Counted from the first letter of the stretch, positions 1 through 13,240 are shown. The stretch: 64,000 bases of DNA from Lotus japonicus (GCF_012489685.1 NC_080043.1:43105127-43169126); one strand, 5' to 3'. The notes: generated by a model from the letters alone, not told the origin. Translations and numbers: made by a program.

Positions 1-435
1 TCTTTAAAAAAAATGCTAGAGCAAATAGAAATACCTTCAGACTATTTGGTAGAGCGTCTCTAGTATGTAGGGGAGACTAAAGTTTCACTCTTTGGTAAAG
101 CGTCAATGAGTCTTCCTAAAAAAAGATTGATTGAACTGAGATTTTACTTGACACAGAGAGATTCGAACCTTGACCTATTAGTAAGTCTGAGCAGTGAGCA
201 GGTTTGAACCAATTTTAGTCCACTTGTCCAAAACCAAATTGATACTTTTCAGGCCTGAGCCTGCCCATTGCCAGGTTCGGGTTGGCCAGTTTGGGTAAGA
301 GTGGGTTTGGGCGGGTTGGGCCTAGATGTTGGGCTATGTTGACTATTTTGGGAATGTTCAAAAAATTAATTTTTATTTCACATAAAAAAAGATGACAGTA
401 AATCAATACATAGCTATAAAACTCAATTTTTGTTA
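1..435. other. AT-rich flank, no gene seen
   Basis: No convincing coding segment on either strand. A short stretch near 150-170 (GATTCGAACC) resembles a tRNA-type B box, but no A box or tail was found beside it. A T/G-rich, G-tract region lies at 240-330. LINE homology begins abruptly near 436. Confidence 0.5.
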
Positions 436-3400
436 CAAGGGAGAGGGAGAAGATTGATAGGGTTCTGACTAATTGGAGCTGGAGAAATATTTTCCCCAAC
501 GTCTCAGCCATGCCATACCCGCAGATAAGCTCGGATCATTCTCCTATTTTCCTTAATCCTTCCCCGTCCACTTGGAGCAAAACCCCTTTCAAATATGAGG
601 TTTTTTGGGACGAACATGAGCAATGTAAGGAGATGGTTGCTGAGGGCTGGCTTAAACCGACGCAAATGGGGGGTCAGTTGGAAGTATTTTTCAAACAGAA
701 TCCACAGTTCCAAGAGGAACATTTGGTCCTGGAAAAAGAAGACCTTTAAAGTGGCAGATAAGGAGGTTATAAGATTGAAGCATGAACTTTCTCAAAAGCA
801 AGAGAGACCAAATCATCTTGTAGACTGGAATGGTGTCAACAATATTAAACTGGAAATCGACAAACTCTGGAGGCAAGAGGAATTGTTTTGGGGTCAAAGA
901 TCCCGTATCAAATGGGCTCGGTTTGGATTTAGAAACTCTAAGTTTTTTTCATGCCTCAACCTTAAACCGTCGTAACAGGAACATAATTGACAATGCGTTA
1001 TTCTCAAGGGATATGGAAGGAAAGCCAGTCGGAGGTTATGAGCGTCTTTGTCTCTCATTATGAGGAGATTTTCCAGTCGGAGGGGGTCAACAAGATAGAG
1101 GAATGCTTACTCAACTTTCCTCGAAGGTGCCCACTAATTTGAATAATAGGCTAGTGATGTCGGTCTCAGATATAGAAATAGCAGAAGCAGTCAATTTGTT
1201 GGGAGGCTTGGAGGCCCCGCTGCCTGATGGGCTGAATGGGCTTTTCTTCAAAAATCATTGAGCCACTATCAAAGATTTTGTTTGTGCCACTATCAAAGAG
1301 TTTTTCAATTTCGGTACTCTTTCAGCAGAGATAAATGAGACAATTGTGGCCTTGATTCCCAAAGTAGAGTCCCCGGAGAATGTTGTTCAATTCAGGCCTA
1401 TTAGTTGTTGTATGTAAATCTTGAAGGTTATCCCCCGCATCAAGGTAACTAGGCTCAAGGATGATCTAGATTTCCTTATTTCCCCCAACCAAAGTGCTTT
1501 TGTTGGAGGAAGGTTGATTCAAGACAACATCTCAGTCTCCCAAGAAGCATTTCATCTACTTCTAAAAGGTGGCTCAAGAATGAAGGATTACATGGCAATT
1601 AAAGTAGATATGAGCAAGGCTTATGACAGATTGGAGTGGACCTTCCTAGAAAAGACTCTTCTTACCTACGGCTTCCATCCAACTTGGACAACTAGAATCA
1701 TGACTCTAGTAAAGGGGGATTCATACAAACTCAAAGTGAATGGTTTTTTAAGTCCCCCTTTCACCTCGGGGAGAGGGTTGAGGCAGGGTGATCCCCTCTC
1801 ACCCTATCTTTTTGGGCTGGCAACAGATGTGCTCTCATTTAGGCTAACCCAAGCTCTACAAGAAGGAAAAATTGAAGGCTTCAGATTCACACCACATTCC
1901 CAGGCTCTAACCCACCTCTTTTTTGTAGATGACTCTCTCTTGTTTGCAGAAGCAACAGTGAGGGAAGCCACAAGTATCATCCAAACTCTGAATCTATACA
2001 ACAGGGCTTAGGGGCAAAAAATAAATGTTGCTAAATCTGGGTTAATCTTTGGCAGGTCTGCTTCGTATAGGGATAAGATGTATATTTCCAACTTGTTTCA
2101 CATGGCAATTTGGGACAACCCAGGTCAATACTTAGGGCTGCCGACAGTTTGGGGTCGGAATAAATGTCATTCTCTTGCATGGATTGAGGAAAGAGTGAAG
2201 GACAAGTTAGAGGGCTGGAAGGAGACCTTTTTGAATCAAGCTGACAAAGAGGTTTTGATCAAAGCCATTATTCAAGCTATCCCGTCGTATACCATGGCGA
2301 TTGTCCAGTTCCCTAAAACCTTTTCCAACTCACTGAACTCTCTAGTAGCGAATTTTTGGTGGAGGGGATAAGGTAAAGATAGAGTTATCCACTGGAGAAG
2401 TTGGAACAAAATGACTTTAAGCAAGGATAAAGGGGGCATTGGGTTTGGAGATATTAGAATGCATAATTTGGCCTTTCTGGCTAAACAAGCCTGGCGTGTC
2501 TTAACCAATCCGGAGGCCCTCTGAGTGTGTGTCCTTAAATCCCTCTACTTTCCAGATACAGATTTTTTGAATGCTCAATTGGGCAGGAACCCTTGTTGGA
2601 TGTGGCGTAGCCTTCTTGCAACTATAGTAGATATAGTAAATGGGCAGTGGGTGGAGGAAGTTCTATTGAGGTTTGGGGGGATAACTGGCTTAGCTCCGGA
2701 GATGCCCTCATCCAGCCCTTTAATGCGCCAGGTATGAAGGTGAGTGAATTGATCTCACTTTATGGAGAAGGCTGGAATAGCGCACTGGTCAGAAGCCTAT
2801 TCCAACCAGACCTAGCTCTAAAAGTCATACAGGCCCTAGTTAGAAAGTTAAATCAGGCTGATGTTTTGTTTTGGCCCCATACTCCTAAAGTTGACTATAT
2901 TGCTAGTTCAGGTTTCATTTTAGCCAGGAACAATTCCAGCATTCCCCTGCCCCCAAACTCAAGAACCCACAGTATTCCACATGACTTATGGAAAAATATC
3001 TGGAAATCCCAATTACCCCAGAAAGTCAAGGTGTTTTTATGGAAAGCTACTCACATCTTATTGGTAGTTTAGCATAATTTATGGAGAAAGAGAATTTAAC
3101 CTTCAAGCCAATGCCTAGTTTGTTATGCAGCAGAGGAGACTGTGGAGCATATGTTCTTTGTGTGCCCCTGGACGCGTACGGTTTGGTTTGGATCCTCTCT
3201 TCAGTTGGTGGTTCCGTCACAAGGACTTGGCTCCTTTGATGTGTGGATGTTGCAGAAGATCTCAATTCTGTGCTCGGTATCCCTTGATTTTGACAAGGAC
3301 TTCTCAACACTTGCGTGTATCCTATGGTCTATTTGGAGGGGTAGAAATAATTTAGTTTTTAAAGCTACTCGTCCTGACCCGATCTTTGCTATCCAACAAG

Positions 3401-4478
3401 GGTCTAGAACCCTCTCAGCCTTAGATATAGCCAAGCCAGTGAAAGAAAATGTGGTTAGTGGAAGAAATCAGCAGGCAAACCAGAGATTAACAGATTGGCT
3501 CCCCCCAACATGCAACCTCTTAAAAGTCAATGTAGATGCAAGTTAGGTTAGAATTTTACCTCAGGCTGCAGTTGGAGCCTTAATCCGGGGTGGATTCTCT
3601 ATTCTCTTGTCTGGCATGCATGCTAAGGTGTTCTCCTCTTCTCCCTTGATTGCAAAGGCAAATGCAATTAGGGAAGGTCTCTCCCTAGCCTACAACCTAG
3701 GCTCCCCTAAAATCATCCTGGAATCAGATAGCAAAGTGTTGATAGATGCATGCAAGTCATAAAGTCTAATTGGAGAAGCTAGTGCTATTTTACAAGACAT
3801 TTTCCTTTTGAAAAGACTTTTCCATAGTTGTGCTTTTGCTTGGACAAATAGAGAGAGGAACAAATCAGCTCACCTGGTAGCTAAGTTTAGCATGCAGAAC
3901 CTCCTGCTAGATAATTGGATGTTTATGCCCCCTCAGGAGCTTCGAAGGGCTCTCGTTGAAGATGCCCAAGCTGCAGCCCTGAAGCATGGTTTCCCTTCCT
4001 CTGGGCTTGGCTGATGGAGCTTAAACATCAGGAGTTCCCCTGGCTGTTGTGCCTTCTCGGGTTTGCTAGGCTTCTCTCTCAAGCAACCGTGGAAGTCAAG
4101 CGTTCTGCTTTTTCTTGGTGATAAGGGATTTTCCTTGTAATAGGTGAGACCCTTAAGTTTCTAGCTGCTGAAGCTCTCCTCTCCTTCAACATTTTCTAGT
4201 GGAGATAGTGGAGATGGAAGTCTTTACTTTGGTTTTAATTCCACTTCCATTATTGCTTCTTGGTTTATTGAGAAAGTGGGTGTATGTATTCAACGTTGTA
4301 ATGCTTTCCTAGTGATGTTGTGTTTTCAATGTTTTGGGACCACTTGTCTTTTGCTAGATTCCCTTGTTGATGAGTCTGTTGCGTGTCTGACTAGTCTTGT
4401 CCCTGGTTGTCTGTAATGTTCCTTCTCTTGGGCCCGACCTTTGGCCTTTGTTATGATATCAGTTTCGATTGACCAAAA
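436..4478 (+). mobile_element. L1-type LINE, 5'-truncated and decayed
   Basis: This is a degenerate non-LTR retrotransposon. In order it shows the last part of the AP-endonuclease (an ISSDHSPI segment at about 510-560), the reverse transcriptase (1421-2030, with NQSAFVGGR, the KAYDR motif, GLRQGDPLSP and an FVDD active site where FADD is usual), a zf-RVT-like segment (about 2950-3330) and an RNase H (about 3520-4012, with NVDAS, ESDS and a final NKSAHLVAK block). Stops and frame changes lie between these blocks (for example at 2011, 2369, 3072 and 3544), so no full ORF2 protein can be made. The RNase H Glu position appears as Lys (AKANA). Homology starts inside the endonuclease, which is typical of 5' truncation by target-primed reverse transcription. 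The 3' end is a short A-rich tail after ATTGACC at about 4466-4478. Boundaries are approximate and no target duplication was identified. Confidence 0.85.
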
Positions 4479-6285
4479 AATATATAGGAGGGTGGAACAC
4501 AGGTTACATGGAGTACAACGAGAGCTAGATTGGAATACATCTGAGTCTCTGCCTAGACGGGAGAAGAAACTTCATAAGGAATATGATGACATTTTTCTTC
4601 AGGAGGAACTTCTATGGTATCGAAAATCTAGAGAGAATTGGGTTATGTTTACAGATCGCAATAATAGATTCTTTCATACTCAACCATTGTGCGCCACAAG
4701 AGGAGCAAAATTCATGGGTTATTTGTGCAAGATGGCAGCTGGTGCACGGACCCTTCGATTCTTCAAGAGGAAGCGCAAAGTTTTTTATTAACTTGTTTCC
4801 TCTTGATGTACAGGTGACGAGAAATCATATTATGGAGAACAAGAGATCCATTATACCGGAGGCGGAGCGTGTGAAGTTGATCACCCCAGTGACTATGGAG
4901 GAGGTCCGGTGTGCGGTTATGGCAATGCATTCTTTCAAAGTGCCAGGGGAAAATGAGTATCATGCTTTCTTTTACAAGAAGTATTGGGACATAGTGGGGG
5001 AGGACCTGCATCAGGTGTAGCCAGAGCATTCCAAGAAGGGCGATTTGATCCAGCACTGTTGGACATTCTCCTTGTTCTCATTCCGAAAGTTTATAATCCT
5101 TGTCGGCTCAAGGAGATGAGAGTTATAAGCTTGTGCAATGTGGCTTATAAGGTGATTACCAAGGTGTTGGTCAATAGGTTCGTCCTCTCCTTTCAGAATT
5201 GGTAGGGCCTTTGTAAGGGAGCTTCATACCGGGAAGAGGGATAAGAGACAACAATATACATGCACAAGAAGTCATGCATACAATCCACACTCACAAGAAA
5301 AGGGAAATGATTAGTGGCGATAAAGATTGATTTCGAGAAGGTGTATGATCGGGTCAATTGGGACTTACTCCAGGCTACTTTGTATGATTTTGGGTTTTCA
5401 CCTTCGATATTGGCCTTCATTATGGGGGGGGTGTCCAGGCTTCGAGCATATTTGTATTGTCGAATGGGTCTAAACTTGATCTTTTTGCCCAGTAGAGAGG
5501 ACTAAGAAAAGGGGATCTACTCTCTCTCTTTTTCTATTTAAGCTTTGTATGAAGTGCCTTGCTATGCAGATCCAGCGGATCGTGGAAGAAGGAATATGTA
5601 TTTCTCATATGTTCTTTGCTAATGATGTGTGTTATTTTTCTGACAGGCATCCAAAGAGGAGATACAGATGCTAACTAAGACTCTTAACGAGTTTTATAAG
5701 GCTTCTCGAATGAAGGTTAGTCTGGAGAAATCTCGAATGTTCTACTCTACAAATGTTGACTAGAGAAAAATTCAAAAGCTTTCTAGCATCCCAAGGATTA
5801 GTCGTGCCAGTAATCTTCGGAAATATCTTGGCATACCTCTCAATAAAGGAAGGGTCACTAGAGATCTTTTTTCTCCCATCATTGATAAGGATAACTCCAG
5901 GTTGGCGTCATGGAAAGGGAAGTTGCTGAACAAGGCAGGGTCCCTTTGTTTGACTAAGTTAGTGTTATCTTCTCTGCCGGTGTACATTATGCAAGCATTA
6001 TGGCTTCCGGAGGCGGTTTTTGATCATGCGGACAAGATGGTGCGCAACTGTATCTGATCTTGGGGTGAGAACTCAAGAAGTTTGAATTTGGTTGCTTGGA
6101 AAGATATCACGCAGTCGAAGGATAAGGGTGGCTTGGGTATCTGCAGTGCATGGCTCAAAAATGAAGCTTTATTGGGGGAAATGGTTAGTAATTTGTTGCA
6201 TGAGAAAGATAAGTTGTGGGTACAGGTGTTGGTGGCGAAATACTTGAAGAATGAGTCATTTTTTACAGCACAACACAAGCAAGGA
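4479..6285 (+). mobile_element. second L1-type LINE fragment, decayed
   Basis: LINE homology resumes directly after the A-rich tail of the first element, but in a different part of ORF2: the linker before reverse transcriptase (4480-4780), then reverse transcriptase pieces (4880-5200, with VLIPK, and 5310-5505, with a KVYDRVNW motif), a degenerate active-site region near 5610 (FFANDV instead of FADD) and the region after the polymerase (6082-6285, with KDKGGLGI and KLWVQVLVAKY). Several stops and frameshifts break it. It ends before the zf-RVT and RNase H parts, so it is truncated at both ends. It differs clearly from its neighbour, so it is a separate insertion rather than a duplication. Confidence 0.8.
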
Positions 6286-7013
6286 GAATATTTGTACTTA
6301 ACAAACTCTTGCTTGAGAGTTGTCGTACCTGGATTGCATAGCTCAATATTAGGAATTCTTGCACAAGAAAACTCACTAAAGAGCGATGAAATTATAGATC
6401 TTACCCTCCTTAATTGAGTTTAGGCTATAATATTGTTGTAATATTGAATGAAATTGTGATAGTGACATTGTAATTAGTGTAATATTGTAATATCATTAAT
6501 GTTGTAATATCATTAATGTTGTTTGTCATCTTGTCTTCTGTTTTAACATATGGTTCAACATCTCATCTGTTGCCTTCTCCCACTTTAAAGTGCGTTCCTT
6601 GCGCACCCACACCTTAAAAGTGTGTACGGAACGCACCTAGACGTGCGTAAATAATGCACCTTTAAAGTGCGAGTGAAATTTTTTTATAAGAGCCTTTTTA
6701 AATTTTACAAATATAAGGATGACATGAAAATATATGCGGTTGAGACAATTACACTTCCTTAATTTTATGTGCAAATATGTGTATAAGAGATTCGGATTTA
6801 ATTAAAATTTACAATTGTGGAACTTCAAACTATGATAAATTTTTTTAGTTATTTACTATTTATTTGTTATATCAGTATTGTAGATTTTATTAAATTGAAT
6901 CATTATAAAATAATATGGGATATCCTTCCTACTTCATCATTTCCTTATCCGTTGTTTACAACATAACTACCATATGAATGAACCTGTCACTCCCATCCCA
7001 GGATTAAACTAAG
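6286..7013. other. intergenic region before the PPR gene
   Basis: No gene seen. At 6575-6672 there is a cluster of GTGCG/CGCAC words, including CTTTAAAGTGCG at both ends, which gives a loose inverted arrangement. From 6700 to 7013 the DNA is AT-rich and would be the promoter and 5' UTR of the PPR gene. I could not single out a TATA box. Confidence 0.4.
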
Positions 7014-9421
7014 ATGATTACAAGCATTTCCAACATCTCTGATGCTGCTTTTCCATTCGTTCATACCTCAATTCAAAAATCCCAAAATTCTAATCAGCAC
7101 CAATCCCCCACTTTGAAATTCACTCAATTCAAAGCAAAAGAGATACAACCACTCCAACCAAAACGAAATGTGCAGTTCAACTTGGACCAAACACAACACA
7201 TCCATGGCCACTTCATCAAAACCTGTTCCAATTCCAGTTTTCAACTCCCTCTTCCTGCACTTGAATCCTATTCAAGTGGTGCAACAATTTACAGCTTCCT
7301 CCTAACATCTTACATAAAAAACAATTGCCCTGAAGATGCAGTGAAAATCTATACCTATATGCGTCGAGCCGACACTGAAGTGGATAACTTCATTGTCCCA
7401 TCAGTTCTCAAAGCATGCTCTCTCATACCTTCATTTCAGCTAGGACAAGAGGTGCACGGTTTTGTTGTGAAAATGGATTCCATAGGGATGTTTTTGTATG
7501 TAACGCGATAATCATGATGTATGGCGAGGTTGGGAGCCTGGAATTTGCACGCCAATTGTTTGATAAAATGGTTGACAAAGATGCTGTTTCTTGGAGTACT
7601 ATGATTAGGAACTATGGTAGGAATGGGTTGCTTGATGAGGCATTGGATCTTTTGAGAGATATGCGTGTTGCGGGAGTAAAGCCTAGTGAAATTGCAATGA
7701 TAAGCATCATTCATGTCTTTGCAGAACTTGTTGATTTGAAATTGGGGAAAGCCCTGCATGGTTATGTAATGAGGAATAGAAACTGTGGGCAATCAGGGGT
7801 TCCTCTAAGTACTTCTCTGATAGATATGTATGTCAAATGTAAGAATTTAGCTTATGCAAGAAGTGTTTTTGATGGTTTTTCTGGGGCTAGTATTGTTTCA
7901 TGGACGACTATGATTGCAGGCTACATTCATACCAATAATTTGAATGAAGGTATTAGACTTTTTGTCAAAATGCGAAGGGAGGGTGTGATTCCAAATGAGA
8001 TTACAATCCTTAGTTTGGTCAAAGAATGTGGCACAGTAGAAGCTCTAGAATTTGGTAAGTTGTTACATGCTTTCACTTTAAGAAATGGGATTACCATTTC
8101 TTTGGTTCTGGCCACTGCTTTTATTGATATGTATGGTAAATGTGGTGATTTTAGAAGTGCGAGATATGTTTTTGATAGCATTGAGAACAAAGATTTAATG
8201 ATTTGCAGTGCCATGATTTCGGCTTATGCGCAAACCAATTGCATAGATGAGGTGTTTGATATCTTTGTCCAGATGAATGATTGTGGAATAAGGCCAAATG
8301 AGATAACCATGGTTAGTCTCCTTGTGTTATGTGCAAAAGCTGGATCCCTTGAAATGGGTAAGTGGATCCATTCTTACATAGACAAGCAAGGGATTAAAAG
8401 AGACACGAAACTTAAAACGTCTTTGGTTGACATGTATGCAAAGTGTGGAGACATAGATACAACCTATAGACTTTTCGCTGCAGCCACTGACCGAGACATT
8501 TTGATGTGGAATGTCATGATATCGGGTTGCGCAATGCTTGGTGATGGTGAGGCAGCACTAGAACTCTTTGTAGAAATGGAAGCACAAGGGGTTATCCCTA
8601 ATGACATCACATTTATTGGAGCTCTTAAAGCTTGTAGTCATTCTGAATTGTTGCAAGAGGGGAAGAGGCTCTTTCATATGATGGTTCATGACTTCGGATT
8701 AGTCCCTAAGGTAGAGCACTATGGATGCATGGTGGATCTTCTCGGTCGAGCCGGATTGCTTGATGAAGCTCAGAAACTAATCATTGACATGCCCATGAGG
8801 CCAAACAATGCTGTATTGGGATCTCTGCTTGCTGCATGTAAGCTTCACAAAAATGTTAAACTTGGGGAATGGGCAGCAGGACAATTTCTCTCATTGGAAT
8901 CCCACAAGTGTGGATATAATGTTCTTATGTCAAACATATATGCGGCAGAAAATAGATGGGGTGATGTTGCCGATATTAGAAGAGCTATAAGGGATGCAGG
9001 AATTAGTAAAGAGCCAGGTGTCAGCTCCATAGAAGTGAATGGATCAGTTCATGAATTCATAATGGGAGATAGGGAGCACCCGGAAACTAGAAGAATTTAC
9101 GAAATGGTCACTGAGATGAGAGAAAAACTGGACAATGTTGGATACACCCCGGATATATCTGTTGTGCTTATGAACATAGATAGGGAGGAGAAAGAAACTG
9201 CACTTAACTATCACAGTGAAAAACTGGCTATGGCATATGGTCTCATTAGCACAGCTCCTGGTGCTCCAATTCGAATTGTAAAGAATCTTAGAGTTTGTGA
9301 TGATTGTCACAATGCAACCAAGTTACTCTCCAAGATTTATGGGAGGGAGATAATAGTGAGGGACCGGAATCGTTCTCACCACTTCAAGGAAGGATCTTGT
9401 TCTTGTCATGATTATTGGTAA
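7014..9421 (+). CDS. DYW-type pentatricopeptide repeat protein, one frameshift
   Basis: An intronless gene for an organelle-targeted PPR protein of the PLS-DYW class. The family binds RNA in a sequence-specific way, and its DYW domain performs C-to-U editing in mitochondria or plastids. Two overlapping frames are open, 7014-7511 and 7415-9421. They fit one protein of about 802 residues if one A is missing from the A-run at 7470-7473. Repeats of about 35 residues (for example the SWTTMIAGY and DMYAKCGD types) run through most of the length. E/E+ motifs follow, then a DYW domain with the zinc and deaminase residues HSEKLA (about 9209-9226) and CDDCH (about 9296-9310), ending exactly in GSCSCHDYW. 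The first ATG at 7014 gives a Ser/Gln-rich N-terminus compatible with a transit peptide. Everything except the frameshift looks intact, so this is either a very young pseudogene or a sequencing error. Confidence 0.85.
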
Positions 9422-9949
9422 AAACTGTGCAAAGGTTAAAGATTTCACATATATAGGCCGTACATATTTGCTCAAGCTTCACAAATAATGCGGTTAAAGA
9501 CGTAAAGCATGCTTTTCTTTGTCTAATATACTTTAGAAATTAATTACTCAAATTAGCAAAATAGTGTATTAGATCATAAAACTGAGATAGTTTTTTTTCT
9601 ATTTTATGTTAGTAGTTAAATTTTTTAGAAGTACATCATGAGTTAGTAAGTTCCCGAGAGTCTGAGACTATATAAGCATGCATCTCATGTATAGTAAGCT
9701 TCTGCAATGAATACAAAGAATTTTTTCATCATGTATGAAAGGAAGAACAAGAAAGAAAAATTGGGCTACCAGAATCTAGAGCTTGAATACATTTTCTTTC
9801 TTGTTCTTCCTTTCATCATGCTTCCACGATAATGTCAATGCACGATCATCTCGTCAACACATTGACTCCCCTCCCCCGTTTCTTAATCCAAATGAAAGTT
9901 GACTGGAACTCAAATTCTGAGGAAGAACAAAACCAGCTATTTTCTAAAA
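9422..9949. other. 3' flank of the PPR gene
   Basis: AT-rich sequence holding the PPR 3' UTR. The one structure is an inverted repeat with arms at 9727-9760 and 9791-9822, listed separately. Confidence 0.4.
9727..9822. repeat. imperfect inverted repeat, about 30-bp arms
   Basis: The left arm (9727-9760, CATCATGTATGAAAGGAAGA and onward) is the near-complement of the right arm (9791-9822, ending CTTTCATCATG), with a loop of about 30 bases. One arm has a small insertion. It could form a hairpin in the PPR 3' region or be a MITE remnant. Confidence 0.6.
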
Positions 9950-10110
9950 GGCTTAAATGCACTTTTGGACCCCCCAAATTTATATTTTTTGTGATGGTTG
10001 ACCTTGATCTTATTTTTCTACGAACTCCAAGCAAAAAGACACTACTAAAAAATAAACATTTCACATCAGAGTTTTCACATAGGTGAATGAAATATCTGAT
10101 GTAAAAGATA
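9950..10110 (+). mobile_element. MULE-like end followed by a CACTA-like 5' terminus
   Basis: GGCTTAAATGC at 9950 followed by a TTTTGGACCC segment resembles the TIR starts of the MULEs elsewhere in this window (GGCTTAA then GGTCC). About 90 bp later, CACTACTAAAAAA at 10040 starts a typical CACTA (En/Spm) terminus. It is followed by subterminal words CATCAGA and TCTGATG in opposite orientation (about 10063-10100). I could not find the matching right end (TTTTTAGTAGTG) of the CACTA or the right TIR of the MULE in the window, so only one end of each is supported. Confidence 0.45.
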
Positions 10111-11626
10111 ACGGCAAAGTAACTTTGTACGTTTCCCTCTCCTTCTCCTAGACCCAAGGCCACCGCGCGAATTCCATTCTGAATCGCATCACATTCGTTG
10201 GTCTTCTCTTCTCAGGTGCTCTTCGCAAATTTGCTATCATCTCTCTTGCTCTCTTCATTTTCTCGGAATAAGGTAGATTTTCTTGCAGTCCCTGTCGTTG
10301 ATTTCTCAGTTTCTGCTTTCATGGAATGTCCAACTAAATAGGTATGTGTTAACTTTTGTCTGTCTCTCAAATTTTGGGGCCCTAATTGCCATTTCTGTTC
10401 ATGTTAGGCTCTTAATTTTGGCTTGTTTAACTAGGGTCTATAACTCTATATGGTTCTTATTATGTGTTGCTGTAACTTGCAATCAGTTTTCATAGTGTGA
10501 AAAGTGTACATGTGTAATTAAAACACAAGACAATGACAACTTAATAACACAATCAATGATAGGAGAGTCTATCCCAATAAACTGAATGATTTCTCTAAGA
10601 TTGATGAACAGTTATTACTAGTGTTTGATAAATGACTATTTGGATTTACCATATATTGCACTACTTGTGATTTGCTAATTGGAATGTAATGATGAGTATT
10701 AATCAATCTTAACTCAATCTTAAAGAGTTTTGATCAGTTTGATTCTTATCAATCTTAACTCAACTTATGGTGACTTGGTGAATCAACATTTTGCATGTAT
10801 ATATATTCATGACCAAGCAATCAGATTAGTTTTTTTTACTTGTTTGACACGATTAGCCAATGTGATTTCCTTTCTTCACCTGATGAAATAATTATGTGCT
10901 TTCTATTGAGTCAAAGAGAGTTTGAGGAAACCAACTTGCTGGCCAAAAAAATTGGGATAAAAATGTAAGGATATGTCAATTTGGGTGTTCAAACTGGTTC
11001 TGTCAGCTTTTGTGGTATCTGTAAATCCTAATCTCAATTCTCAGCATGCTATCCTTTTCTGTGTTAGTGATGATTCATATTACCACTTTTAACTCACAGC
11101 CATATCGAATTTGTGAATTGCAAGATATTCGATGACATTTTTTTGTGGTTGACATGTACTAATATACCCTTTGTTTGTCTCTCTTGTGCAGTTCTTGTTT
11201 TTTGGTGCAGCTTTTAAGGAGTTTGGTAAGAATTTGAAACAGATAGATGAATTTTAGCGAGCCTGAGGGGTGTGGCTAAGCATGGTCCCGAACTTCATTT
11301 TGTTCATTTCTATATAGCTGTCCTACATATGTTAAAGCATCTCTAATTTATTCCTTGGTTTTGGTAGTATCTTCTTCTTTCTCACTGATTAATTATCAAC
11401 GTCTTCATAACCATAAATTAGTTTCAGTTGAGTTTTGGTAATCTTTTGATCCATCCATATTTATGGAGCTCTGTACTGGAAACCAATATTCAACAGTTTT
11501 GTCAATTACCATTTAAAAAGAAAATCATTGTCAACCTTGCATGATCTGCTGATATACGAAAAAGGTTTCATGTCTTTAATACGATTATTTAAATTCCATT
11601 TCCCTGTGCATGATCTGCTGATGTAG

Positions 11627-11707
11627 GCTGAAGACAACCTTGCCCAGGCTTTTTGTTCAGTGGGAGAATTACAATTATCTTTAGACCATTGTAAATCATC
11701 TATCCAG
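11627..11707 (+). pseudogene. isolated exon-like segment, TPR-like
   Basis: An 81-base segment bounded by TGTAG and CAG/GTAAGA. It is open in one frame for 27 codons (reads AEDNLAQAFCSVGELQLSLD and onward). The spacing of small and leucine residues resembles one helix pair of a tetratricopeptide repeat. No neighbouring exon could be placed with confidence. It may be a remnant or a captured exon. Confidence 0.35.
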
Positions 11708-13145
11708 GTAAGACTCTTCTCAATAAGCCTACTATCTTACAGATTTGCTTGTTTCTGCCACTTTGCAAAAGCAAAAGCAAATGGATGAGGGAGGAGAGAT
11801 TTGTGTTTTTGACATATATTTGTCAGAATTGTTTCTGTAGAGCTAGGACTTATCAGTTATCAGGGATCTTTTTTCAGTAGTAGAAATTTAAATAGTTGTG
11901 TGTAATTATGACATCAGTAGGTTTCTGTATTGTGCTGAGAATTGAGTATTTCAAAATCTCTATACTGATGCACTTTACTGTATTGAGAAAGTCTCCTCTT
12001 AACACCCACTTGCTATTTAATTTGACAAGTTTGGTGATCATCTTACTACAGGTGATCAAGATAGTCAAGTAGTTCTCTTCGCATTGATACAAAAGATGTA
12101 TGGATGATTTCTCCTTCTTCCATCTTTTTTTATTATTAATCAAACTTAGTTTTTGAAAGATTATATGTTTCACTATTTTAATATCAAAGTTCACTCTAAA
12201 ATGTGGAATCAAGGATCAAGAAGGGATTTGGAGAGGAAGGAGTATTCTATTTTTTAGCAGTCACTTGCTGGATTTGGAAAGCGAGCTTAAGGATTTTAAG
12301 ATGCATAGGATGGAAAACATGGTAATATCTTTAAAACTAATCTATCGGTGTTTCTTTTCTATATATATGAGCTCCTGCAAATCAAGCTTCTCTCAGGTCA
12401 ATTTTGTGGACTGATGTGAATTTGCATCAGTGCTATGGAGCCTCAACTTAGAAATGTGATCATCCTGTTGAACCTTGAGGGAAGCTTGCTTGACTGCATG
12501 TTTTATGCCTATCTGGCATTGGCTTAATTTCCCATTCTTCAATAGTAGCTAACTCCCATTATACTAGTGGAAAATTTATCTATTTTGACAAATCTTCAGT
12601 GTGATGTTCATATATTTTTCTCATGTGAAAAATTTTATGTACAAGGAGGACCACTGGCCCTATAAGACGTGCTAAAGGTGGTTGGACTGCAGAGGTTTAT
12701 TTATCAATTCTGCTACTGGAGGTTTTCTGTTTCTGCACTGAATTGATGCATTTGATCTGGTTTGCTTTTTCTACTGATATACCTTTGCTTTCATTGTGTG
12801 AGTGAGTGGAAGATGTCTGATACTTGCTGCTGCTGATATGCTAATGATTTCATGTCTTCACCATGCTTGCTGCCTAGAATTTTTGTATACCTTGCTATCT
12901 GTCCTCATTAGCAATTGATCACCTTTATGCATACCTTGCTATCTGTCAAAGCAATTCCAGGTTCATAATCAACTTTTATATTTTATGGGCTTATTATTTA
13001 ACAACTAGCTCAAATTTCACCACTAGAATTTTTGTTTCAGATGAGGACAAGGAACTGGCGAAACTCCTCACTGGTTACCAAGACATGGTTGGGTTTTTAA
13101 ATGTGCATAAAGTTGCACGGTTAAAACTAGTGTCTGACACGTGTT

Positions 13146-13240
13146 GTGTCTGTGTAGTATGTTGATGTTCAACTCCATATTGATCAATTGCAGTGTCTGT
13201 GTAGTATGTTGATGTTCAACTTCATATTGATCAATGGCAG
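13146..13240. repeat. 47-bp tandem duplication
   Basis: Two adjacent copies of a 47-bp unit beginning GTGTCTGTGTAGTATGTTG (13146-13192 and 13193-13239) with two or three differences. Confidence 0.85.

Noticed and set aside
145..200. tRNA gene or SINE near the window start
   Set aside because: Only a B-box-like word is present. No A box, acceptor stem or tail could be found.
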